Source: Typhlomys cinereus (lineage: Eukaryota; Chordata; Mammalia; Rodentia; Platacanthomyidae). From it: a stretch of DNA of 64,000 nt. Below the pieces are notes generated by a model. The model saw nothing but the letters and a program-made list of their open reading frames with translations. It searched no databases and was not told the DNA's origin. The stretch is from contig JALPQD010000293.1 of the NCBI GenBank assembly GCA_023101885.1, positions 1,283,861 through 1,347,860 of the forward strand, in the 5' to 3' direction. Shown here one piece after another: positions 25,250 to 36,894 of this stretch (within the stretch, counting starts at the first letter, position 1; each line of letters starts with the position of its first letter). The translations under genes and the position numbers were made by a program.

Positions 25250-27219
25250 CCTTTTATGATCAAAACGCTAGAGACAGTAGGAATAGAAGGAACCTTTATC
25301 AATATAATAAAAGCTGTATACAACAAGTCCACAGCAAGGATTATGCTCAACGGGGAACAATTGGAAGCATTCCCACTTCGATCAGGAACTAGGCAAGGCT
25401 GTCCACTCCCACCACTTCTATTCAATATTGTACTTGAAGTTTTAGCTGAAGCCATAAGGCAAGAAAGGGACATAAAACGGATTTGAATCGGCAAGGAAGA
25501 AGTCAAGCTATCCCTATTTGCAGATGACATGATCTTATACCTGAGGGATCCCAAAAACTCCACCAGGAAGCTCCTGGAACTAATTGAGAAGTTCAGCAGG
25601 GTGGCAGGATACAAAATAAATGTGCAAAAATCAGAGGCCTTCTTATATGCCCAGAATGAAAGAAGTGAAAAAGCCTTGAGAGAAACAATCTCATTTACTA
25701 TAGCCCTTAAAAAAATGAAGTACCTTGGTATAAGCCTAACCAAGGAGGTAAAAGACCTTTACAATGAAAACTTTAAAACCCTAAAGAAAGAAATTGCAGA
25801 AGACACCAGAAGGTGGAAAGACCTCCCATGTTCCTGGATTGGCAGAATCAACATCGTAAAAATGACCATCCTACCAAAGGCAATATACAGATTCAATGCT
25901 ATACCAATTAAAATCCCAAAGCAATTCTTTAAAGAAGTTACCAAATAATCACAAAATTCATATGGCGGCACAAAAGACCCAGGATAGCAAAGACAATCCT
26001 GAGTAACAAAAACACTGCTGGAGGTATTACCATACCAAATCTTAGTCTATACTACAAATCCATAGTTATAAAAACAGCCTGGTACTGGCTCCAAAATAGA
26101 CACAGCAGATCAATGGATAAGGGTTGAAGACCCAGATATAAGTCCACAAAAATACAGCCATTTGATCTTTGACAAAGGGGCCCAAAGAATTCAATGGAAA
26201 AAGAACATGGTGCTGGCAAAACTGGATCTCCACATGCAGAAGATTAAAGCTGGACCCGTACTTGTCACCATGTACAAGACTTAATTCCAAATGGATCAAG
26301 GACCTTGATATAAGGCCAGAGACTATAAAAACCATAGTTGAAAGGATAGGTAACTCCCTCGAGCTGATTGGGCTAGGCCAACATTTCCTAAACAGACACC
26401 CAATGGCACAGTCACTGCTACCAACTCTCAACAGTTGGGATCTTGTAAAATTAAAGAGCTTCTGTTCAGATAAAGAGATTGTCACACGAGCTCAAAGGCA
26501 ACCCACAGAATGGGAGAAAATCTTCACTAGCCACATATCTGATAGAGCTCTACTGTCCAGAGTGCACAAAGAACTTAGAAAACTAAACTCCAAGGAAAAC
26601 AATGGCCCAATTAAAAAATGGGCCCTGGAACTTAAAAGAAATTTTACCAGGGATGAAATTAAAATGTCTAACAAATATCTTCAAAAATGCTCCACTTCCT
26701 TAGCCATCAGGGAAATGTAAATCAAAACTTCCCTGAGATATCATCTCACCCCGGTCAGGATGGCAAAAATCCACAGTACAAACAACAAATGCTGGAGAGG
26801 ATGTGGAGAGAGGGAAATTCTCCTATATTGCTGGTGGGAATGCAGGCTCATACAGCCACTCTGGCGAGCCATCTGGAGATTCTTAAAGAAATTAAAGATT
26901 GAAATGCCATATGACCCTGCTATCCCACTTTTGGGAATAACCCCCCATGCAGCAGAGGTTCACCTCGATAGCACAAGCACGACCATGTTCATAGCAGCAC
27001 TGTTTGCAATAGCAAAGTCATGGAATCAACCCAAATGTCCAACAGTTGAGGAGTGGATAAGGAAACTGTGGTACAATGGAGTACTACTCAGCCATCAAAA
27101 ATGATGAATTACTGGAATTTGCTGGGAAATGGATGTCATTAGAAACAATTATATTAAGTGAAGTATCCCAAACCCAGAAAATTAAGTGCCATATGTACTC
27201 CCTAATAGGTGGCTCCTAG
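25250..27219 (+). pseudogene. L1 ORF2p fragment (reverse transcriptase to C-terminus), inactive
   Basis: The frame opens in the RT domain: [18 protein letters not shown] (residues from about 25388) is RT block 2-3, and the catalytic F-A-D-D is encoded at 25517-25528. Later blocks are recognisable: [24 protein letters not shown], the Trp-rich region after 26070, SLAIREM, and the Cys-rich CWRGCG segment near 26790. Breaks include an in-frame TGA at 25484-25486, a one-base frameshift at about 25945, a second frame change between about 26085 and 26123, another near 26215, a TAA at 26718-26720 and a final shift near 27070. In the C-terminal Cys-rich motif the usual His is Tyr (LLYCWWEC). About the first half of ORF2p, including endonuclease, is missing. 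Confidence 0.93.
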
Positions 27220-28104
27220 TATCAAACTCACCCAGCCCACATTGAGACACTCAAAGGTAAACCTATGTAATACAGTAATTGCAAGGATTATGAACAGGAG
27301 GGATGGGGTCGGAGGGCCACACCAGACACAAGGAGAGAGGGGACCATGTTACAGCAGAGAAAATAGGCCTTCATCAAGGAATGCAAGTAAGTAATGCGAC
27401 ACCTGGTTAAGTTCACAGACATTCGTTCCTGATCATGTACAGCTGAGGGGGTATGATCTCATCAGAAGGGGAGGGCATATAGTCTGGCAGATAAAAAGTA
27501 ATCATTTTGCAAATGGGTGACTGACCCCTCCCTTACTGAGGTTTTCTACTTTTATTACATCTACCCTTGAATGTGCTATTATAACAAGACTCCAATTTAA
27601 CAGCTTTTTGTCTCTGACCAGAGGGTGACATACAGTGCCCATCAGAATGGAGTGAAGGGCATTGCAGGAGCAGCAAAACTGCAAAAGAAAATCAACAAAC
27701 TACAATCCAGAACTTCAGAGACTCTATATCAACCACATAGAACTAGGCCAGCCTAGTCTCCCCCCATCCTGAAGCTCAGAGACATTTGCAGAAGAGGGGG
27801 CAGTAAGATTGTAAGAGCAAAAGGATGGAAGGAGCAATAATTTGCAAGATTCTCTACACTAGTTAGGGCCGAAGCAATCATAATAGGACTTTGCATGCCC
27901 TGTGCAATGTCCAACACACTATTGACCTCACAAAGTCTAGCATCAGCTAAAAGCACCAAGATCCTTGGAGGCAAGGGATTGACAGCCACAGTAGTGTTCC
28001 TATGCTTAAGGGGAACACGAGAAAGGGTTCAGGGAAATGCCACTGGGTCCTTGTACGTCATCGGAGAGGAGGACCCAGAGGAGAGTTAGGCATGCACAAG
28101 AAAG

Positions 28105-28245
28105 GACTTTCTGGGAATTGGGAGGGATGCACTGGGGGATGGGGAGGGAGGGAGGGAAAGCAGGGGGTTCAGGGGGAGGGGGAGGAAGGGAAGGGGAGCA
28201 GAGGATTTGGGGGGAGGAGGAGGGAGGGAGGGAACTGGTCTACCT
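28105..28245 (+). repeat. G-rich polypurine tract of the L1 3'UTR
   Basis: The tract is dominated by GGGAGGGAGGGA, GGGGGAGGGGGAGG and GGGGGGAGGAGG runs on the plus strand, with enough G-triplets for intramolecular G-quadruplexes. A homologous tract lies in the L1 stub at about 9935-10030. G-rich 3'UTR tracts are an established feature of mammalian L1s. Confidence 0.85.
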
Positions 28246-28304
28246 ATTAAGTATGTATGAGCAGAAATAATAAAAAATGTATTAAAAAAAGAATACTAGC
28301 TGTG

Positions 28305-30250
28305 ATGGGCATGGACTACTAATTCATGGGTGGGAAAAAGTGGGAGTGGGCATGTTCAGAGATTAATGACACTCTGTTCTCATAAAACTAACAAATAAAC
28401 TGTTATATTGTTTCACTTAATCTCCTAGTACATTACAGTATTACCATATGTCTAATAATCTACCATATATGTCTTTGTTGTTCACGGAAAAATCAGGTGG
28501 AGAAACTTTATCATGCTGAAATTCATAGAGTTAATTCAGAATATATTAAAGAACAAAACTAATAACGAAGCAAAAGACCTCACCGTAAGTATATGGAAAA
28601 TAAGGCCATTTCAAACTGGAATGTTTCTAAGATCTAAGTTTTAGGCCTGAATATAAACATGTGGGCTTAGATGTGGCTCTGTATGAGTGACGCAAACAGC
28701 TTCCACCTTTGTAAATGCACTGAAAGAGTCATACAGAAATAGGGAGATTCTGTATCCTTCAAATGAAAGATGGGGGACTGGTGATCATTATCCCTCAATG
28801 ATTGTGTTTGACAAACAGCTAATTTTCCTTTGTTACTTCACTTTCATTGTATCTCCTGCACAAGGCTGTTAACATATCTCTGTGAATCATTGGAATCAAA
28901 TGAATATGTGTGGGAAAATACTGACTGGTCACAATTATCAGATTTTTATGCAAAAAACTACTGAAGATAAATTATTTTCATTGAAAATGACTGTCACATT
29001 TAAAACAAACTTCATCTGGTGTCTTTGTGATTTGGGTTTAGCATGGAGCTTTCAGAGAAATTATGCCCAGTTGAAATCACAAGGATTTTGACCTCTTTGT
29101 AAGACTCCCTTGGGTCAACTTTGCTTACTTGAATGCCTTCCATGTTTTAACACCTTGGTCATTTAGTGTCTCTTCCTCCCATATCCACCTTTTTCCATTA
29201 CAGTAAGTTAAATTCTTAGAACAATAGAAGTAATGTCCATACCCAAAGCATCTTTCAGATTTCTTTGTAAATAAATGTAGCACATGCTTTGAAAGACAAT
29301 GAATATGCATTAAGTCATACATCTCTTAAAGGCATCCATAAATATTTTTCTTAAACTTTCACTGTCTCTCTGTTGTGCATATGATCTAATTCTGGGATGA
29401 GAAAATTCAATTTCTATATATAGCCAGTACACACATATATATCGTCTCTTAACCTCACGTTTTATTCTTTGTGCTACAACTGGAGTCCTGAGAATCTAAA
29501 TAGGAAAACTTAATTCAGCCTCCTTCCACAGCTTATGTAGAACAAAATGTATGTACACTTGGAAACGATTTGTGTGTGTCTTCCAGTGTAGTTCCTTCTT
29601 CAAATCTCAGTTATATTAAAAAGAAAAGAGGTTGAGTTGCATTCTTCGAGTTAAATTAAATACTTTTCTGTTTCAAGTCATCTGTAAGTGAAGTGAAGAG
29701 CAGTGAGCCCTAAAGGGCTCGCATCTGCGTTATCTGTCATGTGGTTTCTATCATATATATGGAGAGGACAGGAGCAAGGAGCTACAGTTACCCAGGTAAC
29801 TGCATTTCTAACCACAACAGTGTTCTTTCAGGTCACAGAGCTTCCTTTTCACAGGACGAAATATCCGTGCTTAACCAGAACATGAAATTTTGCATCCATA
29901 AACCACTCTTTCCAGTCTCTCTAAGATCTTCAGCCATATTGCCACATTTTCTCTGTTCCTATGAGCATAGTTTTGGAAATGTGACAATAAAAATTTGGAA
30001 TGATGCTAGTTACAACAAGCAGCAAACACACCCAGGTGCCCTTAGCTCTGCTTTCCGGCTTCCTCTTGCCCAGCCTATCATTGAAACCTGACCCAATCAA
30101 TTAGATAATAGTTTGACAGTCATTCCCAGCAGTGCAATGGCTGCATCTTGCTGCAGCTGTCAAGACTGGTAATTCAATTCTGGCCTGGAATCTGGCAGCA
30201 AAGGCTCTTGTCTGATTGTAGACAGTTGTAACTTTCTTCTTTCTATTTAT
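28305..30250. other. Unique AT-rich sequence, no gene recognised
   Basis: No repeat family or exon was recognised. Open frames are all under 120 codons with no domain resemblance. Confidence 0.4.
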
Positions 30251-30291
30251 GTGTGTGTGTGTGTGTGTGTGCGCGCACACACACACACACA
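30251..30291. repeat. (GT)n-GCGCGC-(AC)n alternating tract, perfect palindrome
   Basis: Ten GT units, then GCGCGC, then seven AC units. Bases 30256-30291 form a 36-base perfect inverted repeat of alternating purine and pyrimidine, a sequence type prone to Z-DNA and cruciform formation. Confidence 0.95.
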
Positions 30292-30294
30292 AAT

Positions 30295-30920
30295 AACTTT
30301 TTCAGAGAATTTACAAGTTTTGATGCTATAAAAATAGATATGGCTAAATACTAGGACACACCTTAAACTCTACAATGGGGCACAAGGAACCATTTAGCTT
30401 CCTCTGGACTATGCACTGCAGATTGCTTAAGCAGACTGAACAAGCTACAAAGTTCTATACGCCTGACTTCTTGTAAACTCAGCTCTACATTATGGTGGAT
30501 TGGTAAGTTTCAGTGTTAAGCATAAGGTCTTAAAGCATGTCTTTCAGAGACTCATCCCTGTCTTTATGACTACCCAAAGTCCAACTGCCTTCCTTTGACA
30601 CTCAGTCACCATTTTTGTATTTAGGACTGTTAAAAGAAGAGGAAATAAGAAAGTAGAAAAATCCATTTCTCTTCATGTGTTCTCTTCTGCCTTTGTCGAA
30701 CCTATGAACTATTTGAAGTATTAATCTTAAGGAAACTAGTAATTGATTTTTTTTAAATGAAGTGACTTCCAAGAGTCAATTAAATTTACACAAAGGGAAA
30801 ATAAAAATTAAAGGAATAATGTCTATCACTGAATTTACAAAAGCATTGTGTTACATTTTTGTGTGTTAATTGCTTTTATTTAATAAATACCAATGAATAT
30901 TTCTTCCAAAATATTTGGGG
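30295..30920. other. Unique sequence, no gene recognised
   Basis: Nothing recognised. Confidence 0.4.
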
Positions 30921-30924
30921 TAGC

Positions 30925-31035
30925 CATTTCATCTCACATTTTATAAATAGAGGAAACTGATATAGAAACATTTTAAATGACTTACCCAAGCATTATAGCT
31001 AGTATGCAGTAAAGTTGAAATTGAAGACATATAGT
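30925..31035 (-). repeat. MIR-like SINE fragment
   Basis: Plus-strand CATTTTATAAATAGAGGAAACTGATATAGAAA, TGACTTACCCAAGCATTATAGCTAGTA and the following AGTTGAAATTGAAG correspond to the reverse complement of the MIR core and tail (ATTTTACAGATGAGGAAACTGAGGC.., CTTGCCCAAGGTCAC..CTAGTA). This is an old pan-mammalian repeat. Confidence 0.65.
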
Positions 31036-31039
31036 ATCC

Positions 31040-33085
31040 AACAGAACTTAATTATAAGAATTGGACTGTTAACTGCTTTAATTGGAGTATCAGGAAGTGA
31101 CTCTCGGTGATAGAGGAAAATCTAAAAAGAGACAGCTGTGTGAATCTCTGTGCCTGCAGCAAGACTTCTCTGTCTATTGCGCTTTGAAAGAATGGTGCTC
31201 ATAATGTAAGGGACACATTTATAAATTCATGTAGTGTTCCATGAGACGCAATCATTAATCTGTAGTCTTCAATCTATTATACATCATCTTGAATCTAAAT
31301 ATATATCAGAATCAATTGTAAGGTTTACACATACAATTTGCATAGTACCTGCTATTTACTGCTTTGCCTCTGACCTATATGCTGGTGACAAAATAATTAG
31401 CAATATATAGAATATCAATTCTGGAGCTGCCCCCCCCCCAGCAAAAGAAGGCGCAAACAAAATCCCAAGTAAGCACAGTACATTGAAACCTGATGCACTT
31501 AGCAGTGTGAGCAGTGATGAGGTGACATGCTTGAAGATGCCACAAGATGGGAACAGACTAATACTGCAAATAAAGATTAAAAACAAGTTTGCAAAAGAAT
31601 GGATTACCATCAAAAGAGCTTCTTAGGAGATAGAGTCATGAAGGGGAAGAGCAGTCCCTTGAGATGGAAGAGGACTGTCATTACAGAAGACAAACACCAT
31701 GTTTTGGGTCATCAGATCTAAAGGGGAAGAATTTTCAATTTCCTTCAATTCTGCAGGATCAAGGGGGTTTCTGCCCTGATAACTTCTTGTGGCAAGATTC
31801 ATACCATGTGACATACCCTGACCTAGCCAACATGGCAGAAGTAAGTCAGGAAGACACTGGTAAATTCTAGCCATAATTCAAGGTCTCTATAAGCTGTAAG
31901 GAGGAGGAAAGAAAGTAGTTCTCTGAGAAGAGCTATATTGTCACAGCACGCTGCCTTATCAAACTTTTTCTCCAGGGAGAGAGGCTGCAGGAAGGGGAGG
32001 GGCTAATTTCTGTAAAACTGAGATAGAAGCAGTCAGAAGGTCCCTTGTCTAAAGCCTCTATCAGCAATAAGCTCCTGGTCTAAATTATATTATGCCCACT
32101 TGATGAGCATTATATATGGCCACTAAAATGAAATTGCAATAGTCTTTTGAGGTTTTGAAATATTGTTATGTATACTGGAAAGTGAACAAGTAAGCTATAA
32201 GCAGTATGATTTCATTAAAAAAATACATCTGAAAGAGAACATTTCTCCAAATGTTAATAATGGTTATATAAAGGTTATGGTCGTTATCTTTTCAGAGTTT
32301 TACTTTCATATGTTTTCTAAATTTCCTGCAGTGGATATATTTGTGTAAGGAAAAGAAAAGTTCAATGCATTTTATTTTAATCAAATGAATGGCAATAGCA
32401 AAACCTTAATAATAACAAAAGAAATTAACTTGAATCTTGAACAATCTGGGGATGACAAAATTCCTTGCATGACTAAGCTTTATTTTTACAGAGGACTGTG
32501 TGTGTGTTCCACACACCTAGTTTTGATAAATCTCAATCTCTAGAATGTCTATTTCGGCTTTCAAATCATGCAATACTGTGACTTCTCTCTTGGGTTTGAC
32601 TCTGCTTCTACTATCTTAATGGATTCTCATGCTTGGGGATCCTGACCAGGAGTGACTCTCTGATGCCTTTGGACATGAGCAGATTATCTTTGCTATTTTT
32701 TTTTTCATCCAGTTGACAGAAATGCTGTTTCTTCTTGCAATCCAAAGAACATTCCTTTCCTATCAAGAAATATGAACATTATTAATTTCTTACTTTGTTA
32801 TAAAAATCTTAACTTTAAAACTGAAAAGCAGGCAAGGACCCTGGAGAGACTTCAACAAAGAACAAGAGAGAGATAGTCAATGAAATAAAATACAAAATAA
32901 GGCCTGACATGCAGCCCTACTCTGCAAGTGTAAGCTGATGAACTGGTAGAGATCCCATACCACTGACTAGTCCATCTTGAAAGCTGAAAATTCTCCATAG
33001 GGTTATGACCAAAATGCTCAGGTGTTTCTTACGTCTAGTGTTTTGAACTGAGATAAGGAGGAAAAACAGTTGAAAACTTTGCTAT
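31040..33085. other. Unique sequence, one poly(C), no gene recognised
   Basis: A C-run lies at 31431-31439. The 31620-32080 segment has a texture like an old LTR or DNA element, but I cannot assign it. Overlapping frames on both strands (31623-31874) are not convincing. Confidence 0.35.
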
Positions 33086-33089
33086 TGCT

Positions 33090-33590
33090 TAGGAAATCAA
33101 GATTATTTAACGGTTGATAAATCGGGGAGAACGGCCACAATGCCAAGAGAAGTCTTTAAATCCCAGTGGTCCACTGCGTTGGTACTTGTCCAGTTGATGA
33201 GACACAACACATGACAACAACAACTGAAGGAAAAGCAGGGTAGTCTTGGCCCAGGACTTGAGAACACAATCCACTATGGCGAGGAAGTCACGGTGGTGAC
33301 AGCTTGAAGCAGCAGACCATATTGTGCTCAATTACAAAGAAAAGAGGGAAACAGGTTCACACTTGGCTTGCTTCCTCCTTTTATTTAATACAGGACCCCC
33401 TGCCTGGTGAATGGCTGCACCATTTAGGACTGGTCTTTCCTCTTAGCCTGATATGGAAATCACCTCACAGACATGTTCAGAGGCTCATTCCCATAGTGAT
33501 TCTATCCCATCAAGCCAACAATCTATATCTAGTAAGTAATCTTAAACAGTCAAGCTAACAACCAATATTAACCAAGAGGCTGTTGATGTA
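33090..33590 (-). repeat. Rodent interspersed repeat, class uncertain
   Basis: Landmarks include GAGGAAGTCACGGTGGTGACAG, GGCTTGCTTCCTCCTTTTATTTA, TGGTGAATGGCTGCACCATTTAGGACTGG, GACATGTTCAGAGGCTCATTCCC.TAGTGATTCTA and CATCAAGCCAACAATC. I recall closely similar runs in many mouse loci, but not the family name. The strand is my best guess from the reading orientation of related mouse copies. Confidence 0.45.
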
Positions 33591-33599
33591 GTTTTACCA

Positions 33600-35220
33600 C
33601 TTGGGCAAATATTTTTAAACATTTTTCAACCATAGTATCTGAGTTGAAGAACTTGAAAACAAAATCACTTACAAGGCTGCTATGCAGAGAAACTAGGGGA
33701 GAGGTGAGCCATTCTAATAGTTGAGCACAGACCACCAAGTGAACTCATGTGCAACCCAGATCTTGAAGCCGGGGTTAATGACACAATGTGGCCAAGAACC
33801 CAACAGCAGAATTACTGAAGGCCTATGAAAAACCTGCTATGTTCCTTTGTTCTTTTCCCAGTGCATGGTGACTAACAGCATAATTTACACGTGCTCACCT
33901 ATCATTGGCTTGTTAATTCAACACAAAGCCAAGAGATGACAGGAATACAAGCTGTGGTATATTTTGTTTCCACTCTTTTTATTCTCTATTATTTTTAGAG
34001 AAAATGAACAGAATATACACATAATTTCAATTGTTTACTCAGATACAAAATTCACAATGATGGTCTTATTTTTGTTGTACTAAAACCTAAAGTTGAACAT
34101 ATTTCTCAAACTCTAAAGTGACACTCTCTAAATTAAACTACTGAGAACTTTCGTTTTGAGCTAAGCTTTCTTGTGAGTCTTAACAGTCTCCTATTTAGGA
34201 TTAGAATGATAAAATTACACCGATGTCAGCAACAGGATGTAAGCTACGTTAAGGCCCCTATGTTCTTTAAAAGGAGCAGAGATGAAGTATTTGGTGGAAT
34301 TTTTTCCAAATGTGCTGAAGCTCTTGATGGAGAGGAGGCTTTGGATAAAATTTAATCACTTGTACGAATATTTCTAAATGTTTTCCTCTCCTTCATACCC
34401 TCAATAGTGGAAAATTCTAATGTTAAAAATTATTATTATGATCCTGAATGGTAAACTTGATTTTCAGTTTTATCTGTTGATGTAATGAAATAAGACTTTC
34501 TCTGCTTAATAAGTAGGTGCATTTATAAAGTATTAATCAAGTGTTATGTGGCTTCATATGGCAAAAGAAAAGTGACTGGCTTGATTAATTTAACTTTTGT
34601 CTTGTTTTCAGATTGTAAGTTATATATAATAAAAGAAACTATCTAGGAAGCTCAAGAAGCAAGAGCAAAAAATGAATACTTTTTTAAAGTCCAGGTAAAC
34701 AGGGCAAAGAGAATAAATACATTTATGTGTTGGACTGTTGCTAGTCACCTATTCATTCAACGATTCCACCTACTGCTGAGCATCTGCTAAAGGGCAGGCA
34801 CCATCCCAGGTGGAAGAAGGACAATGACAAGCAACAAGTCCCAGCCCTTAGCTCCTGGGAGCTCCCTCCTGGATTGCCAGCATCAGCAGCGATCGTCCAC
34901 ATGGGAATCCACGTATTCAGATTTCATTCATTATCAACACCCAGCCTCATTATATGTAAAGTGCAGGACAAGGCAGGACAATGAGAAGGTTTGGCTTCTA
35001 ACCCAATCTCCCTGTGACCATGGCCTTAATACTTAACCCCGGAATAGCAAATCACTTGTCTACTCGTTTTTTGTTGCTGTCACTCCTTCGTGACTTCTAA
35101 CACTTACTGAAGTTACAAAATCCTGTAATTTTATATTTCCTGCTGAAAGAAAATTATGTATTGTCTCATGTTTATAATATTTGTAAGTGGGCATTTTGAA
35201 AAATTAAAATAATTAAGAAA
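33600..35220. other. Unique AT-rich sequence with a weak ancient-repeat patch
   Basis: About 34745-34880 (TTCATTCAACGATTCCACC, GGCAGGCACCATCCCAGG) resembles an old mammalian repeat fragment containing the 'ttcattcaacaaatattt..ccaggcactg' pattern. No gene was recognised. Confidence 0.35.
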
Positions 35221-35224
35221 AATC

Positions 35225-35420
35225 TAATCGTTAATCAACAGCAAATGGAGAGAGGTTCTGCAATGCTTAGAACCATGCAATGTGAAGCAATGATCGGCAG
35301 GTCTGGGCACAGTTCATGGGAAAAAAAATCACCGCGCTGATTACAGCCATTGTGAAGGATTGTCAGGAACAGCGAGTAAATTACAGAGGGAAGGAGCCAC
35401 AGATCCTTTCTTGAAAATCA
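35225..35420. other. Repeat-free block, possible conserved non-coding element
   Basis: The block has mixed composition in otherwise AT-rich surroundings, including CACCGCGCTGATTACAGCC (35331-35349) with a homeodomain-like GATTA site and two adjacent CpGs. Inference from texture only. Confidence 0.25.
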
Positions 35421-35424
35421 CTAC

Positions 35425-36325
35425 TATTACCATGGTGTTAACTGGGTAATTTTTTTTTTCTGCACAAGGGGCAAATGCATTTTTAAAAAAACAATCAGTA
35501 AGAGTTACACAGTAAGAGTATAAATGTACTTCTTAGGATAACTGATCTGTGGTGATTTTATTCAGTAAAATAAGTCAAACCCAAACCACATGTTATATCC
35601 AAATACATACATAGAGTGAGAGACCTTTTCGGAGACTGTCATTCACCTTTCTTCTCTTTTTTAATAGAGCAGGGAGAAGAGAAAGAAATCTAAGAAATCA
35701 CATCTCTTACACACATTGGAAAAATCATTAATATTAATATGATAGTCATAAAATAAACTTTGAGTTAATTATGTTTGGATTATCCAATATCTTATTAAAG
35801 AACAACAGAGCATGGAGTTGACTGCAATGTGGAATTTATTCCTAATGGCTTATGGTTTAAATAAAGCAAGGGCAGAATCAAGATTTTATTTTTGGCATGA
35901 CAGAAGCTTTGCTTTGCAGTACTCTGGGCACAATTTAGGATTTTTCATGTGGTTTAGATGGCATCGTTCTGAGTAAAGCCCTTACAATGGATCTTTCTTT
36001 CTCACTTCACTGTTTTCCCATCTAGCAATACCTGTAAATGCCATTTTTTTGTTATTTTTTGCTCAGATAATCCCTTCATTCCTTTTATGTGCACCGAGAA
36101 TCATGTTTGCCAAGGCATGTTGGCCAAAACATGTCGGTGATATTATGCTGTGTACATCTTAAACACTTTCTTCAATTAGATAAAGCAACTGTCAGGTTTA
36201 TAGCAAAATAGCAATGACTACATCTCAGCTCTCTGTGAAGATTAAAATAGAGTATGATTCCAATGGTGATATTTCACATTTCTCAACGATTTGTTATGCG
36301 TCCTTGTATATTTGCACTGCATCTG
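35425..36325. other. Unique AT-rich sequence, no gene recognised
   Basis: Nothing recognised. Confidence 0.4.
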
Positions 36326-36329
36326 TCAT

Positions 36330-36455
36330 AGATTCAGTCCTCACAGCAACTCTGCTGCAGAGAATCTGGGGTGATTCTCCCTGTTTGAGGGCATAGAATG
36401 CCAAATCGTGGAGAGGCAAAAGTGATCTGCTCAGAGTCACACAAAAGTGATCTAT
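36330..36455 (-). repeat. MIR-like SINE fragment
   Basis: Plus-strand TCCTCACAGCAACTCTGCTGC, a degraded central region, and GTGGAGAGGCAAAAGTGATCTGCTCAGAGTCACACAAAAGTG match the reverse complement of the MIR 3' half in order (CCTCACAACAACCCTATGAGG.., GAGGTTAAGTAACTTGCCCAAGGTCACACAGC). Confidence 0.65.
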
Positions 36456-36839
36456 TAAGCAATAAATTATGCTGGACATCATATTGCTTCTCTCTGTCAA
36501 TATGCCTATTTGTACATTGACACTAAACTTGGATAAGACCCCTAATTGAAATAAAAGTCCAATACAAATTCTGTCAATTCAAAATAAGTCACTTGGATCA
36601 ATTACTTAAACAAGAATGAATGCAAGTACTTGAATAACACTTCATTAATATTATATGTCACAACCATGATCATTGTCCTATGTAAATGAAATTAAAATAA
36701 ACCTAAAAGAGTCAGGGAAAAATACTAGATGAGCTATAAACAGTCCATACTTTTTTAAATATTCTTTGGAGTTTCAAGAATTGGACAAGGATAGAAAAAA
36801 TAGGTTAACAGTTGGAGTCTCTGCATTTCACCAAAATAT

Positions 36840-36891
36840 TTTAATAAGAATTCTTATTAAATTCTTATTAATTCTTTCTTAAGAAAGAATT
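36840..36891. repeat. Two adjacent 22-bp perfect palindromes
   Basis: Bases 36840-36861 (centre AAGAATTCTT) and 36870-36891 (centre TTTCTTAAGAAA) are each perfectly self-complementary. They are separated by 8 bases, and the spacer repeats the TTCTTATT motif of the first palindrome. Confidence 0.95.
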
Positions 36892-36894
36892 GTA

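Larger units (their letters stand above)
25250..28288 (+). mobile_element. 5'-truncated LINE-1 with 16-bp TSD
   Basis: The insert starts within the ORF2 reverse transcriptase region and continues to the ORF2 stop (27217-27219). A 3'UTR of about 1.07 kb follows, with a G-rich polypurine tract at about 28110-28240, ending in an A-rich tail. Direct repeats AAGAATACTGGCTGTG (25234-25249) and AAGAATACTAGCTGTG (28289-28304) differ at one base and mark the TSD. The inferred bottom-strand nick (TTCTT/AAT) fits L1 endonuclease preference. ORF1, the 5'UTR and the endonuclease domain are absent. It cannot mobilise itself. Confidence 0.95.

Noticed and set aside
25195..25743. 182-codon minus-strand ORF
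   Set aside because: Antisense shadow of the L1 reverse transcriptase region.
31623..31874. Overlapping ORFs on both strands suggesting an exon
   Set aside because: No domain, no splice context that can be defended, and texture like an old repeat.
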